Below, piece after piece: positions 9,558-21,896 of a stretch of DNA of 64,000 nucleotides. The notes beneath the pieces were generated by a model. The model did no database searches. It was not told where the DNA came from and saw only the letters and a list, made by a program, of their open reading frames with translations. Source of the stretch: Nipponacmea schrenckii (lineage: Eukaryota > Mollusca > Gastropoda > Lottiidae); contig JAUJPP010000007.1 in assembly GCA_030562195.1 (NCBI GenBank), forward strand, positions 24,983,769-25,047,768. The letters are read 5' to 3'. The first letter of the stretch is position 1, and the number at the start of each line of letters is the position of its first letter. The translations under genes and the position numbers were made by a program.

Positions 9558-10315
9558 GCTTATACACTTGGCCCCGATAAAGTGTGCCGTGCCTGGAACC
9601 GTTCTTGGCCGCGATAAAATTTGACCTGTTTACACTGTCGAGTGTTCGAACTGTTCCAGGCACGCTAAAAGTAGAACTTTCAGTAGAAAAAATACTTTTA
9701 GTTAACCAGTTAGAAAACAAAATGGCGGATGATTTGTTTACATTTGGCCCTCTTGTTTTTTATTGTTATTAAAAAACGAAAACAAGCAAGAAGAAACAAC
9801 TAATTTTGGGTGGACTTGATACCGATTTATTGTTATTAGGATTCGATATTTTATCGTAAGTTTTTTTTAACTTTGTCCTGACATTGTTTATGGCTACGGA
9901 GTTCGTAGCACAATTCGGCTAATGATTCCACAAGACGAGTATACACTTTGTGGTTATGTCTCGCATTTTCTGAAGTCTGAATATTTTCATCTCCCCACAT
10001 TGATATCAAAACTGTTTCTGTGTTTGTCCATATAGTTCCATGAGCAACCATGTTGTCTAAAAGTAACAATTCACGGGAAAATAAGGTCAAGTTAAAATTG
10101 ACATAGACCATAGAACCGTTCTCAGAACAGATACCGTTTACACTATGAAAGTTTAAGTGTGTCATGCCTGGAACGGTTCTGAGACCACCTCACTTTGGTG
10201 GTCTAGGTTGGAACCGTTCCTGGAAGTGTTCTACCCGTTTACACTACTAAAACTTTAGGCGTGCTGTGCCTGGAACTGTTCCTGGCACGCTTAAAAGTAC
10301 CAGTGTAAACGGGGT
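9558..10315 (-). mobile_element. DNA transposon remnant with GTGCCTGGAAC inverted ends
   Basis: The motif GTGCCTGGAACNGTTC recurs in both orientations near 9587, 9653, 10168 and 10267. It is accompanied by GTTTACACT or AGTGTAAAC (9628, 10135, 10240, 10302), so the two sides are inverted relative to each other. The interior holds a Myb/SANT-like fragment. Such a DNA-binding ORF is typical of PIF/Harbinger elements, but no DDE transposase is seen and the superfamily is inferred. Confidence 0.55.
9851..10165 (-). pseudogene. Myb/SANT-like DNA-binding domain fragment
   Basis: A 104-residue open frame. Its second half has the spacing of Myb/SANT-like domains: WTNTETVLISMW, then RHNHKVYTRLVESLAEL, RSHKQCQDKVK. 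The first 45 residues look unrelated. The frame ends early after KVKKN, at a run of eight A's. One base fewer there would continue with a TYDKI-like segment resembling the usual continuation of this domain, so a frameshift is likely. It lies inside a transposon remnant with inverted GTGCCTGGAAC motifs, and is best read as a decayed DNA-binding ORF of a Harbinger-like element rather than a host gene. Confidence 0.55.
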
Positions 10316-10577
10316 TATATGCATGTAGAATTTAAACTACAATAACGGCCATGTGTAATACGGCAAAAGAAAAAATAACTGAAGCACAAAAGATAATGTG
10401 AAAAAAGTTTTATTAAAGAAGACTATGGAATACAGGTCTGTACTACTGTAGCAACAGCTGGCTGAGTATTTGTCTTGTTTCACACTAGTTATAATAATAC
10501 AAACTGAACTGCCATGTGTATTAAAGCAAAACGATTTGTTGTTTTCTACTGAATGAGTCCTGTCAAATTAAAGTGAT

Positions 10578-10864
10578 AGGCTACTGCGTTTTAGAATGGA
10601 CATAAAATTCAAGTTCTCAAGAATGGTCAGTATGTGTATATAAATCAGTGAACCTACCTGGTATCGTAAAGTCACAGAATACCTGGAAACTAAGTACAGT
10701 AACTATCGAAAAAAGCTTATCAATTCTATTAAGCGTTTTTTTTCTTTAATCAGTTGCATTTTTATGGATTATTACTAAGTGTTTTTGGATTTATCTACTG
10801 ATAAATATGCTCTTGTTGGAAGTTTAAAAATCTTACATTTTATTTTTATTCTAAGATGCCGTTT
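10578..10864. mobile_element. MITE family 1, older copy
   Basis: The left end GGCTACTGCGTTTTAGAAT and the right end ATTCTAAGATGCCG form diverged terminal inverted repeats. Interior phrases (AATGGTCA, AACTTACC or AACCTACC, TTATTAAGCGTTTTT) match the better copy at 46930-47269. Confidence 0.7.
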
Positions 10865-12050
10865 TTCTTTAAGAAATAACTGAAGGGATGACAAAATTTT
10901 TGAAAAACTTTATCTGTGTCAGTGTTCAATGATAAAGAGTTGTAGTACAATCAGCCCTAATTCGATGAACTAATGTTGTTTATTCTGCTGAAATCTGTTT
11001 ATTTCAAGAATTCTCTTGTACTTATTTCTCTGATTCTTTATATATTAATCTGCCTAATCTTTAACTGATTGTGTATGTATTAACTTTAATTAATTCATGA
11101 TTAACTAAAACTTAACTTGCATTGATTTAAGTGTTCCAGATATCTGATTGGTCAAAATTGATTTTAAATTAAATTATTTTTTCTAATCAGATTACAGTAC
11201 TATATTTCTTAAATTCTGTATTTTATATAATTTTTTAAGAAATAAGGCTCCTGGGAAATGAATTAAAAGAAGCTTATTTTTTTTTAAGCTCTTAAGCGCA
11301 AAAAGCCGACAATTCCACACGGTGGCTTTTTCTTGTTCAGTAATTAAGGCGTACACAGTACCAGTTTTACGGTTGCACGCACTATATCAGTAGTTGTACA
11401 TTGCGAGTTGTCAATAATATGCGACTTTTTGATGGAGACTTAAGCAGTTCGGAAACCAGATAAACTCAGTGCAAATACAGCTGTTCAGCAATAAAGCTAC
11501 CTTTAAAGCTTTCAAACGCGGTTATGAACTGTCTTTCATACTAGAGCTGTCTGGAAAGTTGTAAGCTGTACCAGTGGTGCCACAAGGACTATAAGACATG
11601 TTGTGTAACCTGTGTAAAGAGACTAGCTTGAATGTGAAACGTCAAAGATAATGATCCCTTGCTTTCTTTGAAGGTCTGTTAATAACGAATAGACAATTGA
11701 AAATCACAAATCTTTTACTATTGCATTTGATTACAGTTAGTTGGGTTTCTCCAAAACAGGAGTCCTCTAGTTCCTTGCAGATGTTTACATATCACAACAG
11801 AGGAAAGTATTTAAACAAAACAAACATTCCAGTTCATCTGTGAAAACAAAACCAAATTGCACAAGTTCCAGATCTCATAAATATGGCACCTACAAACAGC
11901 CCATTAAGATATATCAATCAAAGCTACAGTTGATGTGAAGACATTTCAATATTCCTAGCACCTTCCTCTCCTTTGAAAATTTGCTGCATGGTAAATTTCT
12001 TCTGGGAGAATAATTACTCTTGAAATAACAGGTTTGAAGAATTGATTTAC
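10865..12050. other. RECQL4-like intron (minus strand), no further exon seen
   Basis: This lies downstream of the last visible RECQL4-like exon. I looked for the next RecQ4 exon on the minus strand between here and the LINE and found none. The sequence 11290-11460 is less AT-rich but has no supported frame. Confidence 0.4.
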
Positions 12051-12185
12051 CTGATCTTGTGAGAAATTTTCGTGGACCTCCCGACATCTACATTTCTTAA
12101 AGACCTTCTGCAAGAGTTTACGTAATGTAAATCTGTCAACTGTATTTCCATGTGTATGTCTTCGTAATTCGTTTAAATCCTTGCC
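12051..12185 (-). CDS. RECQL4: RECQL4-like helicase, exon after the helicase core
   Basis: A 135-nt exon of 45 codons in phase 0 at both ends. The minus-strand acceptor is TTCCTTTTCAG (AG at 12187-12186); the donor is CAG|GTAAAT (GT at 12050-12049). The peptide begins GKDLNELRRHTHGNTVDRFT and continues with LRKLLQKVFKKCRC. This resembles the RECQL4 segment that follows the conserved helicase motifs, where vertebrate proteins read GEDLRELRRHVHAD, then a VFPACTC-type Cys stretch. It follows exon 62428-62705 without a missing residue, ending ...LFLDPE and continuing GKDLNELRRH. RECQL4 acts in replication initiation and repair in the nucleus (family knowledge). Later exons were not found in this window. 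Confidence 0.85.
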
Positions 12186-12324
12186 CTGAAAAGGAAATGG
12201 TCATAGATAATAAGCTATTAAATAATCAAAGGTTAATCAAAAGTGTAAATCATGTCCTATAACAGACAACAATCTAAATCTGAGAAGTGTTCAAACAGAC
12301 ATGTAGAAACATTCGGATTTATAA

Positions 12325-12575
12325 TATACAGTACTCTTACAATACTCTTCTGCGACTTGATGGCAAATGAAGATGAGCAATGCCATCCAGTGTTTAATGA
12401 GGCAAATTTTGCCAGGGCAGCATTAGCTTACTCTTTTTGCAATTTCAAACTGTCAAGGGATATTAATCTGGGACATACAGCCACAGGCTTATTGTCCCTT
12501 CTGAACGACTTGACGTTTTTCCATGTCAGTCCTTCCGATCTGCATCATTGACAAGGGGAAACTGCGCTGATGCAA
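12325..12575 (-). mobile_element. SINE family A copy
   Basis: Body phrases GCAATGCCATCCAGTG, GCAAATTTTGCCAGGGCAGC, TGTCAAGGGATATTAA and CAAGGGGAAACTGCGCTGA match the copy at 63672-64000 in the same orientation. The tRNA-like head at the right end is missing. Confidence 0.65.
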
Positions 12576-14750
12576 TACACAATGCAATAAATGAATATTT
12601 TAAACAAACGATCCAACCATGTCTTAAAATGCAGACATGAGAAAATTTGTGAACCTTTAGTGAGTACAGACATTGGGTGAAAATTTGCACTGCCTGCAAC
12701 ACTCTTAGTAATGGTTCTGTTTTAATTTCTAAATTCAAACGTATTTATAAATAGATAATCTAAACTTACACAACCTTTTTCTATGCATCAAAGCAATGTC
12801 ATCCTTGTAAGAGCAAGAACAGAGTGTTTTAAAATATGCCTTGAAGATATATCATTTTGTGAATTTGAGATGTTCAAATAGAAAATCTTTTCATTTGTAC
12901 TTTAAAATTTATTTGTGTTTTAATAAGAGAAGAGAATTGTTCTCAGCAGACAAATCAGTTAACTTCAAATCCCCAGAGGAAATTGTCTTGTCAGGCACAA
13001 TTGTGTACATGTTACACCAAACTTAACAAAATGTCACTTTCATTCAAATGTCTGACATATCAAAATTCAATCATGCAGTCATTACTTTATGGGTAAGCTT
13101 ACAGATTTGAAAATGCAAAGTCCTTACCATTAAATACCACATGTCTACTGTCTAATTAAAGAGGATAGCAAAGAATATTATTTGATGATCCATCAACATC
13201 TGTCTTATTAAAAAGTCAAAAACAGAATATGCGTGTCATGAAAGGGTACTTGAAATATGTCGCAATTTTATATTGAAAGCTATAGGTATGCAGGCGTTAT
13301 TAAGATTTATCTTTCTTAGGTTTGATATGTATAATATGTTTCAGAGAATAAGTTAAGATTTCAAGAAGGGCACAGAAAACAAGGACAATAACTCATGTAA
13401 AATATTCTACTTTTTTTTGGGGTATAAATTACGTGCTGACATTATATGACAAGAACAGTGCCTTCTAGAGTGTCTACAAGCACAGGCTAATGAACTTTTT
13501 TCTGCTCATACATAAATTCAAACGGGAATAATGGAGGCAGATATTTCTTCAAAATCATCAGACTGTAGTTCAACAATGTCATAGCAAGGACACTAAAAAT
13601 GTTTCAAGATGGCTGAGTTCAGAATAAAAGTTTCATACTTGCAGATTTTATCGTAAATGGTTTTAGCATGTCTCAAGAGGTGTCTTAATAATTTATCTTC
13701 ATACCTATCGAACATCCATACATCCAAATGGGAATGAATAAAGGTGCATCACCAAAGGCAGAGCATTAATCACTAGCCAAAGGATAGAACAATTGCATGA
13801 CCAATAAAGTTTGGGCATGTTTTATTCAAGTGTTCTTGTCAGTTAATTTAAATTTAACGGATTGTCACTTATTGCAAAGGCCTTAAATATGTAATAGAAG
13901 TATATTTAGTGATTAGAGACGTCATCAAATACTTAATCTGAGCTTCATATAACAGTTCATTAGCAATAAGGTACAGGTACATCTTTTATTCATGTGTTCT
14001 AGAAATAAATGTATAATTTAATTCTAGTTAGGTGGAATAATGCATCAATATAACATAAATCATCCAGCCAAGAACCCATGACCACTATTCTATTTAACTA
14101 AACTAATGTCAAAAAGAAACGATACCACTTGTTTGAAAAGACAGTAAAGAAAAAAGAAAAAATGCAGAAATTTAGGATTGGTGTAATACTTTTGAAAAAT
14201 CTTTTATCAACATCTGTGCAGAAATTCATTTCAATAAAATCTGTACAATCAATATGACAAGCATGTAATGATGGGTGGGGTCTGTCAGCTGTTTTATACA
14301 ATTTATATGCACATACAGCTAGAGATGGAAATGTCACTTTCACGAAATTTGTGTTTCTCCCAGAAGTGATTGATTATTCCCAGTATTTTTGATCGACTAT
14401 GAGGTGTTTGGGATGTGCAATACATATTAGAAGGTTTTCATATTAAAAAATTCACTTTGTGAAAAAAAGAATTGAAAAAACATTGGTATCTTTTCTTTTG
14501 GACACTAGTTTATTTTAAATAATATCAAAGCTTTAACACTTGTGCTCCTTCATAGCTTTAGTTCATATCATTTCATGCAGTGAAATTCTACAAAACAGTT
14601 AAAGACTTTTTTTTAAGAATATTCAATGCAAATAACAGAAATTTTATTTTTCCTGAACATATTATATTGAATCAGCCTGAAGCTTTATTGTTTCAAGTAG
14701 CTTTAAATGATCTTCTCTATAATATATCAGTGGATGATGCACAAGAAACA
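12576..14750. other. Intronic DNA without recognised features
   Basis: AT-rich, with only short unsupported open frames. No splice-flanked coding stretch or inverted-repeat element seen. Confidence 0.4.
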
Positions 14751-15603
14751 AGGGTCTAATCCAAGTTCTCGTCAATATAAATGTTCACACCAAATTTAAT
14801 TAAAATCAGATGAAAACTGTATTGTCTATTGCAATCACAAGCCGCGTTTTGACTAAGTCAAGTGCAATAACTCAAACACTGTATATCGAAATGTTAATTT
14901 CGAACTTGACCAAGATGACATCAACTTCAATGATCACACCAAATTTCATTCCAATCAGATGAAAACTGTTGTCTCTATCGTGTTCACAAGTTTTTTCCGA
15001 CGCAATTTGACTTAGTCAAGGCCAATAACTCAATAAACGTTCACCCAAAAATCATCACAATCAAGCTTGTCCAAGATTTCATCAATATAAATGACAACAC
15101 CAATTTTCATTCAAATCAAATGGAAATTGTGATCTCTATCTCTATTGCACTAAGTCAAGTGCAATAACTCAAAAACCATTCATCAAAAAATCGCCATTTC
15201 GAAGTTGTTCAAGATGTCATCAATATAAATGATCACAGCAAGTTTCATTCAAATCTGATTAAAATCGCCAATTTCGAACTTGTCCAAGATCTCATCAATA
15301 TTAATGATCACAGAAAGTTTCATTTAAATCCGATAAAACTGTAGTCTCTATCACGTTCATAAGCACATTTGGATGCGTTTTTACTAAGTCAAGTGCAATA
15401 ACTCAGAAACCGTTCATCAGAAAATTGCCAATTTCGGACTTGTCCGAGATCTCATCAATAAAAATGATCAAAGAAAGTTTCATTCAAATCCGACAAAAAC
15501 TGTAGCCTCTATTGCGTTCACAAGCAATTATGGACGGACGGACCGACGGACGGACAGGGGTGAGGACAATATAAAACCACATTATAATGTGGGTGTATAA
15601 AAA
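14751..15603 (+). repeat. Pearl-like repeat element, copy 2 (5' truncated)
   Basis: It begins inside the element (GGGTCTAATCCAAGTTCTCG) and lacks the GCCTAGCAAGATACGCCCAC head. Several core units follow, then (GGAC)n, the perfect 16-bp palindrome CCACATTATAATGTGG (15577-15592) and GGGTGTATAAAAA. Confidence 0.75.
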
Positions 15604-15733
15604 GGAAAAGTAAGAAGTAAGAACCCATTTCAAGAATATAATAAGTGACATGGCTGTCATTGAAGAAGTGTTATTTTTTCAGATGTTTATTATTGAATAA
15701 TTTCCTAACAATGAAAACAAGTTATAGTACTGC

Positions 15734-16031
15734 TTATGGAACGCCGTAACTGCCTTCTGTTAGTATTTTTGCAGTATCAGCATCTTTTTGTATTATAAGC
15801 ATCATCTTTTCGTATTATCATTTTTTTCTATTATCATCTTTTTGTATTATATGCATCATCTTTTTGCAGTATCAGCATCATCTTTTTGTATTATCCTCTT
15901 TTCGTATGATAATAGAAAAAGATGATAATACGAAAAGATGATGCTGATAATACGAAAAGATGATGCTGATAATACAAAAAGATGCTGATACTGCAAAAAT
16001 ACTAACAGAAGGCAGTTACGGCATTCCATAA
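15734..16031. mobile_element. 298-bp foldback element with internal repeats
   Basis: The two arms are reverse complements over nearly their full length: TTATGGAACGCCGTAACTGC at the left and GCAGTTACGGCATTCCATAA at the right. The interior repeats 'GCATCATCTTTTTGTATTAT' several times, so the arms could form one long hairpin. CTGC (possibly ACTGC) flanks both ends (15730-15733 and 16032-16035), a possible 4- to 5-bp target duplication. Confidence 0.8.
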
Positions 16032-16444
16032 CTGCTGCTTAAGTTTTTCTTCAGTTAAAAATCGTAAGTATAAGTTCAGCTTGACAAAATAAGTTGCGAG
16101 AGGTGTAGGTGACAGATTATGAACTATTTAACATTCAAGAAGAGATAAAGTATTTGTAACAAACTAATCCTCATTAAATGTATACTGTTATATTGTTATT
16201 GATCTGTTATCAAAATATTGGATATGTAAATATGTGAAGTCAAAAGTCCAATGTCGGGCATTAACACAATACTGAAAACTAGAAGAAAGGTAATGTCTTT
16301 TATCTTTGAACTATCAACCTATACCTTAGTATTCAGTGATCTTGTATAACAAATAACCTGTCACTTCAAACTTTGATTTGATAACTTTTGCTTTTCAACT
16401 AAGGTATTGTTGTGTTTAGAATGCTAGATGTTTCCTTATTAACA

Positions 16445-18490
16445 GTACAGGGAGAACACTATAATTAAAAGAAAGACAATATAATCAAGACAGGAAAGAC
16501 TATAATCAGAGCAGGAAAGACACTATAATCAGAACAGGAAAGACTATAATCAGAACAGGAAAGAAACTATAATCAAGACAGGAAAGCCATATAATCAATA
16601 CAGGAAAGACGCTATAATCAATAGGCTACAGGAAAGACGCTATAATCAGAACAGGAAAGACCAGGGCTGTTGATTTGGCTCTATATGCCGGACATGACCG
16701 GCAGTCATGCCCAAATGACGGTTTGCAAATAGGCTCCGCCGGACATCAAGTATAGGTCAGTGACGTTAAAAAAAAATAATTAAAAATTAAATTACCCAAC
16801 TTTCACGTTTAGTCAATGGGACTCCTAACACTACTGGTCATTTACTTTAGTTTATTAAGAGATTAAGGGTAAGAGGTGGTTAATTAACAATGAATTTATT
16901 GACAATTACTAATCGGCTGCCGGAAAACGCTTCCAGTTCAAAGAGATTTACTATCTCAAACTACTTACCTTTAACAAACAGTTGACACGATAATCCGTTA
17001 TGTGTTTAATCCTATTGTTATGCCGTCAAATTTTAATCTGTCATTATTCACTGATATAATTGTATATCAAGTCTATTTTGCGATAATTGTCTTCGGATTT
17101 CATCAGTACCCATGTAAACATGACAAAGAAAATGTCGGCACTCACATAGAATTTTTGACGATGATAGCTTGCCGGTCATTGAGAATTCTTATTTTTAACA
17201 ATTATAAAGTTGACAGAAAGTTCAATTAAATGTCATTGGCAGGTAATTTACTATTGAAATTTTACTATTCCTTGCAAAAAGTGTGCGTACTTATAAGTTT
17301 TATCGTTCTTTTCTGCTTACTAGTAGGATATGTGAAACAGTTACTATTTATAGACAAATCGGAAAGACCGCGAGAAAATTTACCGTCGTTTTTCTCAGTA
17401 TCGGTGTCATTTTTCTCATGTTCAACCGGAAGTACATCCTCGGTGAAAGTTAACTAAAAATCGACATTTGTAACTTCGTAAAAAATATTAAATTTAACTG
17501 TAAATATTTGATGATCGGATTGTTTTGTTAATGTGATGTGATGTATGACAGTATGTTCAGAAAATTAAAGTCCCAATTATGATGAATATAACTAAACATT
17601 CATGCATTGAAATACATTTTACAGATGGATACTAGGTTTGACATCAACAAAACATCGTTAAAAAAATGTCCGGCTGGGAAAAAATAAATCAACAGCCCTG
17701 GGAAAGACGCTTTAATCAATACAGGAAAGACGCTATAATCAATACGGGAAAGACGCTATAATCAGTACAGGAAAGACGCTATAGTCAATACAGGTCAGAC
17801 GCTATAATCAATACAGGAAAGATGCTATAATCAGTACAGGAGAACACTAAAATCAGTACAGTGAAAAGATTATAATCAATACAGGTAAGACACTATAGTC
17901 AGTACAAGAAGGACACTATAATCAGTACAGCAAAGACACTATAGTCAGTACAGGAAGGACACTATAATCAATACAGCAAAAACACTATAATCAGTACAGG
18001 AAGAACACTAAAATCAGTACAGTGAAAAGATTATAATCAATACAGGTTAGACACTATAGTCAGTACAGTGAGAAAACTATAATCAGTACAGGAAATACAC
18101 TAAAATCAGTACAGCAAGAAGACTATCAGTACAAGACAAATAGTACAAAAATCAGTACAGAGAGCATGCTAAAATCTGTACAGGAAAGACGCTATAATCA
18201 AGACAGGAAGAAAACTACAATCAGTACAGAGAGAACACCATAATCAGTTCAGGATATACACTAAAATAAGTACAAAGAGAACACTACAAAACAGTACAGG
18301 AAAAACACTAAAATCATACAAGACAAACAGCACAAAAAGATACCATAATCAGTACACTATCAACACTCTAATTAACAGGAAGGATATTGTAATCAGCATA
18401 AGGACACTACAATCAGATTAAGAAGAACACTGTTATCAGTACAGAAAAGATACTGTAATCAGCACAAAATGGACACTATAATCAGAACAC
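16445..18490. repeat. 23-24 bp minisatellite, split by a hAT insertion
   Basis: The unit is about GGAAAGACGCTATAATCAAT plus ACAG, fairly regular near the insertion and increasingly diverged toward 18490 (ACTATAATCAGTACAGGAAG variants). Units occupy 16445-16661 and 17701-18490; the gap is the hAT at 16662-17700. Confidence 0.9.
16662..17700 (+). mobile_element. Non-autonomous hAT transposon, complete
   Basis: 1039 bp with terminal inverted repeats CAGGGCTGTTGATTT and AAATCAACAGCCCTG, extended by an inner GCCGGACAT / ATGTCCGGC pair. GGAAAGAC flanks it at 16654-16661 and 17701-17708, the 8-bp duplication expected for hAT. That motif is also part of the host minisatellite, so on its own it is weak proof. 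The two 75-codon frames inside show no BED finger or hATC domain, so the element would depend on a transposase elsewhere. Confidence 0.85.
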
Positions 18491-20481
18491 TATCTGAACC
18501 ATATAAAAAATTTTAAATATGTAATATAAAAATTAAAAAGAAAGCTTTAAGAAAGTTATAAAAGATTTTGTATGCAAGTTCAAGCAATTTCATTATCTTC
18601 AAAAAGAAAAAACAGAATTGTTTTAAACTTTTCCCACTCTTCATACATATTTAAATAGCCATTAGATTTACTAGACCAATGATAGTTCTAATGTTTATCA
18701 TATTTATTTTTTAAGCTATTGTTTTTTTTTTCTTCAGAGGCAAGTGAAATAAGTTTCATGTTATATAGATAGATACCATTTTTGATGTAGGAAGACCAAA
18801 GATTTATTTAAATCAATAGCAAGTAATAAATGTCTTCTGCTTCTTAAATAAAGGAACTGACTGGACATAGTAATTATTGCCTCTGGAAATCCCTTCATAA
18901 GAGTTTAGTGATTTAATATTCAGTAGTCTTTAGAGTTAACAGTGGATATATAGATTTCTGATTGGTTCAGCCTTGATCAATATATATACATATAACAACT
19001 AGTATCAAGCCAGTGCCATTTTTCCATAAACCTTTAACTTTCTCCTATACTAACTTCAGAAGTTTTCAGAAAGAATTTTTATAAGATCTTAAGAAATTTA
19101 TTTATAGTGTATATCAGTTGATTATCACCCCTTTGAGTTGTTTATTTTATATGTAATTAAGAACACAAGTGTTTCAAATTTAATAATGACTGTGATGAAT
19201 TCTGAGAATATATTTGGAGTAGATCTGAAATCATCTTTGGTAAGTTTTTTCGTTTGTTTGTAAATCTCAGTTCTATTGGTCCACTATTGTTCCTAATATT
19301 GAATATAGCCATTCTAATGCGAGAGACTATTTTAAAAGAAATTGTTATTCCGTCTTAAAATAACACAAATAGAATTTTATCTATACTTTTGTTAATTGAT
19401 TTATCAATTTTTGTTAACATTGCAAATCTCTCCTGGGTTTTTTATTAGAGTAAATGTATGGAGTAATCTTTTTTTTAATGAAATCTGATTTCCTTGTATT
19501 TCTTTACTTTACAATTCAACACTTTTTCACCATAAAACATTCTGTTTTAACTCTGATTTTAGAACATGGCATAAATATTTCAAATATGCATTAAATTTAA
19601 AAAATATGCAATAATAATACATATTTCAAGATATTCCTATTAAAATTCAATAAATGCATATAACCATGTCTTAATTTATGCATATAAAACTTTCATAAAT
19701 ATGCATATGAATAATTCAGAATTAGCATAAAAACATCTTAAAATACACAAATATTTCATACTATGCAAAAAATAACTTTAACTGGGATTGGGAAGAGCTT
19801 TCGTGTTGATCATTTATCAGTATACTCATTACAATCACTGTATGCATTGGACACTAATGTACCTGGGTCAAATTTGATTGAAATCTTCACCAGATAATAT
19901 TTTGGCCAATATGACTTTTGCGTTGGCTTATTAAAGTATTGTGTCAAAAGCAGCGACTTGTAATTTGATAACTATCTTAACAATATTAAAATTAAAGATC
20001 CAGACAATATTAATTTCCTAAGGAATCCTAACCCTAGATATGAACAGTATCTAACAGCTACTCAGCAGGATATAACTATATGATATCACTACCTTAAAGG
20101 ATTTCGACATTTTATGTTTTCCAGCATTTGGGTTATTTTCAAATCCCATCTAATGTTTGTGATTCATGTTTTTCTATTCAGTGAAAAGTTTCAGTCTGAA
20201 ACAGTTAATATTAAAACCAAATGGTAGTCACAAGAGCAACATTTGGTTTGATCATTGTGACACAGAAACTACACTAACAATAAAACAGGAATGGTAATGA
20301 TGCCTTTAGAAAGTGTTACCCAGACTTTCTAATAGTTTTCATAATATCATTCTAATAGTGGAAACCCTTGACTACTACAAATAAGCCTATTTATGGCTCT
20401 TCCAAAACACGTTTTTCTATAGACATGCCTTGAAGTGGTCTTTTTTTGGAATAAATGGAGCCACTTTGTGTCATTAAAAGA
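18491..20481. other. Intronic DNA; ATGCAT-rich patch
   Basis: No gene supported. 19580-19760 is a loose cluster of ATATGCATA and AAATATGCA motifs without a fixed period. Confidence 0.4.
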
Positions 20482-20890
20482 TAGCTTGCCAGGCAAAGTA
20501 AACACAGTAGTTTTGTTACATCTTTAGAAACAAGAATCATAAACATGAAAGAAACATGAATCATAATGATTATGTCAAGTTTTTAATCAATACTCAGAAG
20601 ATGTTGATTGCAAAAGTTATCGTCTCCTTAGTACTCTTTCTATACACAAATTCTGACTAAGTCATTGGCAATAACTAACAAAGCAATTATTGAAAAATTA
20701 TCACATTCAAACAATTCCAAGATCTCGTCAATCACATCTAATTTCATTCAAATCGGAAAACTGTAGTCTCTATTGATTCCACAAAAAAATTTTGATACTT
20801 TCAGTCAAGGAGAATAAGGTAAATGTAAAAAAAAATTCTTCAAATATAATTATAAAAGATCTCATTAAATGATCACACTGCATAAAAAGT
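20482..20890 (+). repeat. Pearl-like repeat element, degenerate copy
   Basis: A head-like AGATAGCTTGCCAGGCAAAGTA is followed by about one and a half decayed core units (TTCTGACTAAGTCATTGGCA, AAGATCTCGTCAATCACATC, TTTCATTCAAATCGG). The microsatellite and 3' hairpin are absent. Confidence 0.55.
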
Positions 20891-21780
20891 GTTGATTGTT
20901 TAAAGTACATTTAAAAAAAATTCCTATCAAATTAAATATTCGTAATTTTTAACCAGCTAAGTTTATGGATAACTTATGGACAGTTAAATTACTATCAAAA
21001 TAAACTCGCTGAAACCAGATCTGTATTTAACAGTAATAACCAGTAAGTATAATTCTCTTCAAAGATATTATGTTGTTTGAGAGCAGATAATAATCTGGTA
21101 CTGGTGCCATAATTATGGACTATATTTTCATCAAAACTAAATAATTTAATATTATAACAGTAATTGTCACTAATATAGTAATCATGGATATAACTGGATG
21201 TGAACCAGAAGTTTGTTTGTTTTTTTACACTAAGGAACCCTAACAAAGTCCTACACTCTAAAAGAATAGAATGTCTTAAAATACACTGTTGAATGACTAA
21301 TATTTATGTTTAGAAAAGGGTTTAATAAGTGTCCATCCGCACTTTATAATTTTGAAAAAGGGATCTATCTATATTCAGAATTTCAAAGTGAATCTGTTAA
21401 AGAAAAAAAGAGTCTTGGTAATAAACCTAACAACAGAAAGGATAATCCTATCAGTACACATGTGCAAAATATAAATCATCTTCCAGTGTATACACACAAA
21501 CTTTGCACAAGCTTAACAATGTCTGATGTTGAGGACAATTCAAGAGTAGAGGTCAAGGATGACATCAGATTTTGTAAATTTGAATAATAGATATACTCAG
21601 TTTTTCAATAAAAATTACTTGATTTTGACATTTATCAGATAAAAGATGGATAAAAGTAAACTATGTAGCGAAATTACTAGATTATGTTCGACAGTCATTC
21701 TATTCCTTTAATTTGCAGAAAATAACAAAAATTTGTTGGAGTGGGAGTTATATTAAATTAGAGCAAACATAGGACATAAG
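20891..21780. other. Intronic DNA; short repeat shared with 50400
   Basis: No gene supported. 21519-21575 (TGTTGAGGACAATTCAAGAG, AGGTCAAGGATG) resembles 50415-50455, so part of it is a dispersed repeat. The 93-codon frame 21306-21587 overlaps it and is not a convincing gene. Confidence 0.4.
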
Positions 21781-21896
21781 CTATTGTCCTGTCATTTACC
21801 ATCCTCATCATTCTAACTTTTGGATTGTGATCATAGACTTCTTTAAGTTTTCCTGAGGAAGGCTTTTAGCTGAAATGTCAAATGACAGGACAATAG
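21781..21896 (+). repeat. Inverted repeat with hammerhead-ribozyme-like core
   Basis: CTATTGTCCTGTCATTT (21781-21797) and AAATGACAGGACAATAG (21880-21896) are perfect 17-bp reverse complements. Just before the right arm lie CTGAGGA (21853-21859), a small stem-loop, GAAA (21872-21875) and GTC. This is the order CUGANGA - stem II - GAAA - UH of a type I hammerhead. Such motifs are known in Penelope-like elements and retrozymes. Stem II is weak, so activity is uncertain. Confidence 0.45.

Noticed and set aside
17002..17457. Two adjacent 75-codon frames inside the hAT element
   Set aside because: No zinc finger, catalytic or dimerisation motif of hAT transposases; consistent with chance frames in AT-rich DNA.
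19186..19239. Possible first coding exon (ATG, 18 codons, then GTAAGT)
   Set aside because: A good donor but a short frame with no promoter evidence, acceptor partner or recognisable protein.
21306..21587. 93-codon plus-strand frame
   Set aside because: Its end overlaps a dispersed repeat shared with 50415-50455, and its start has no supporting signal.
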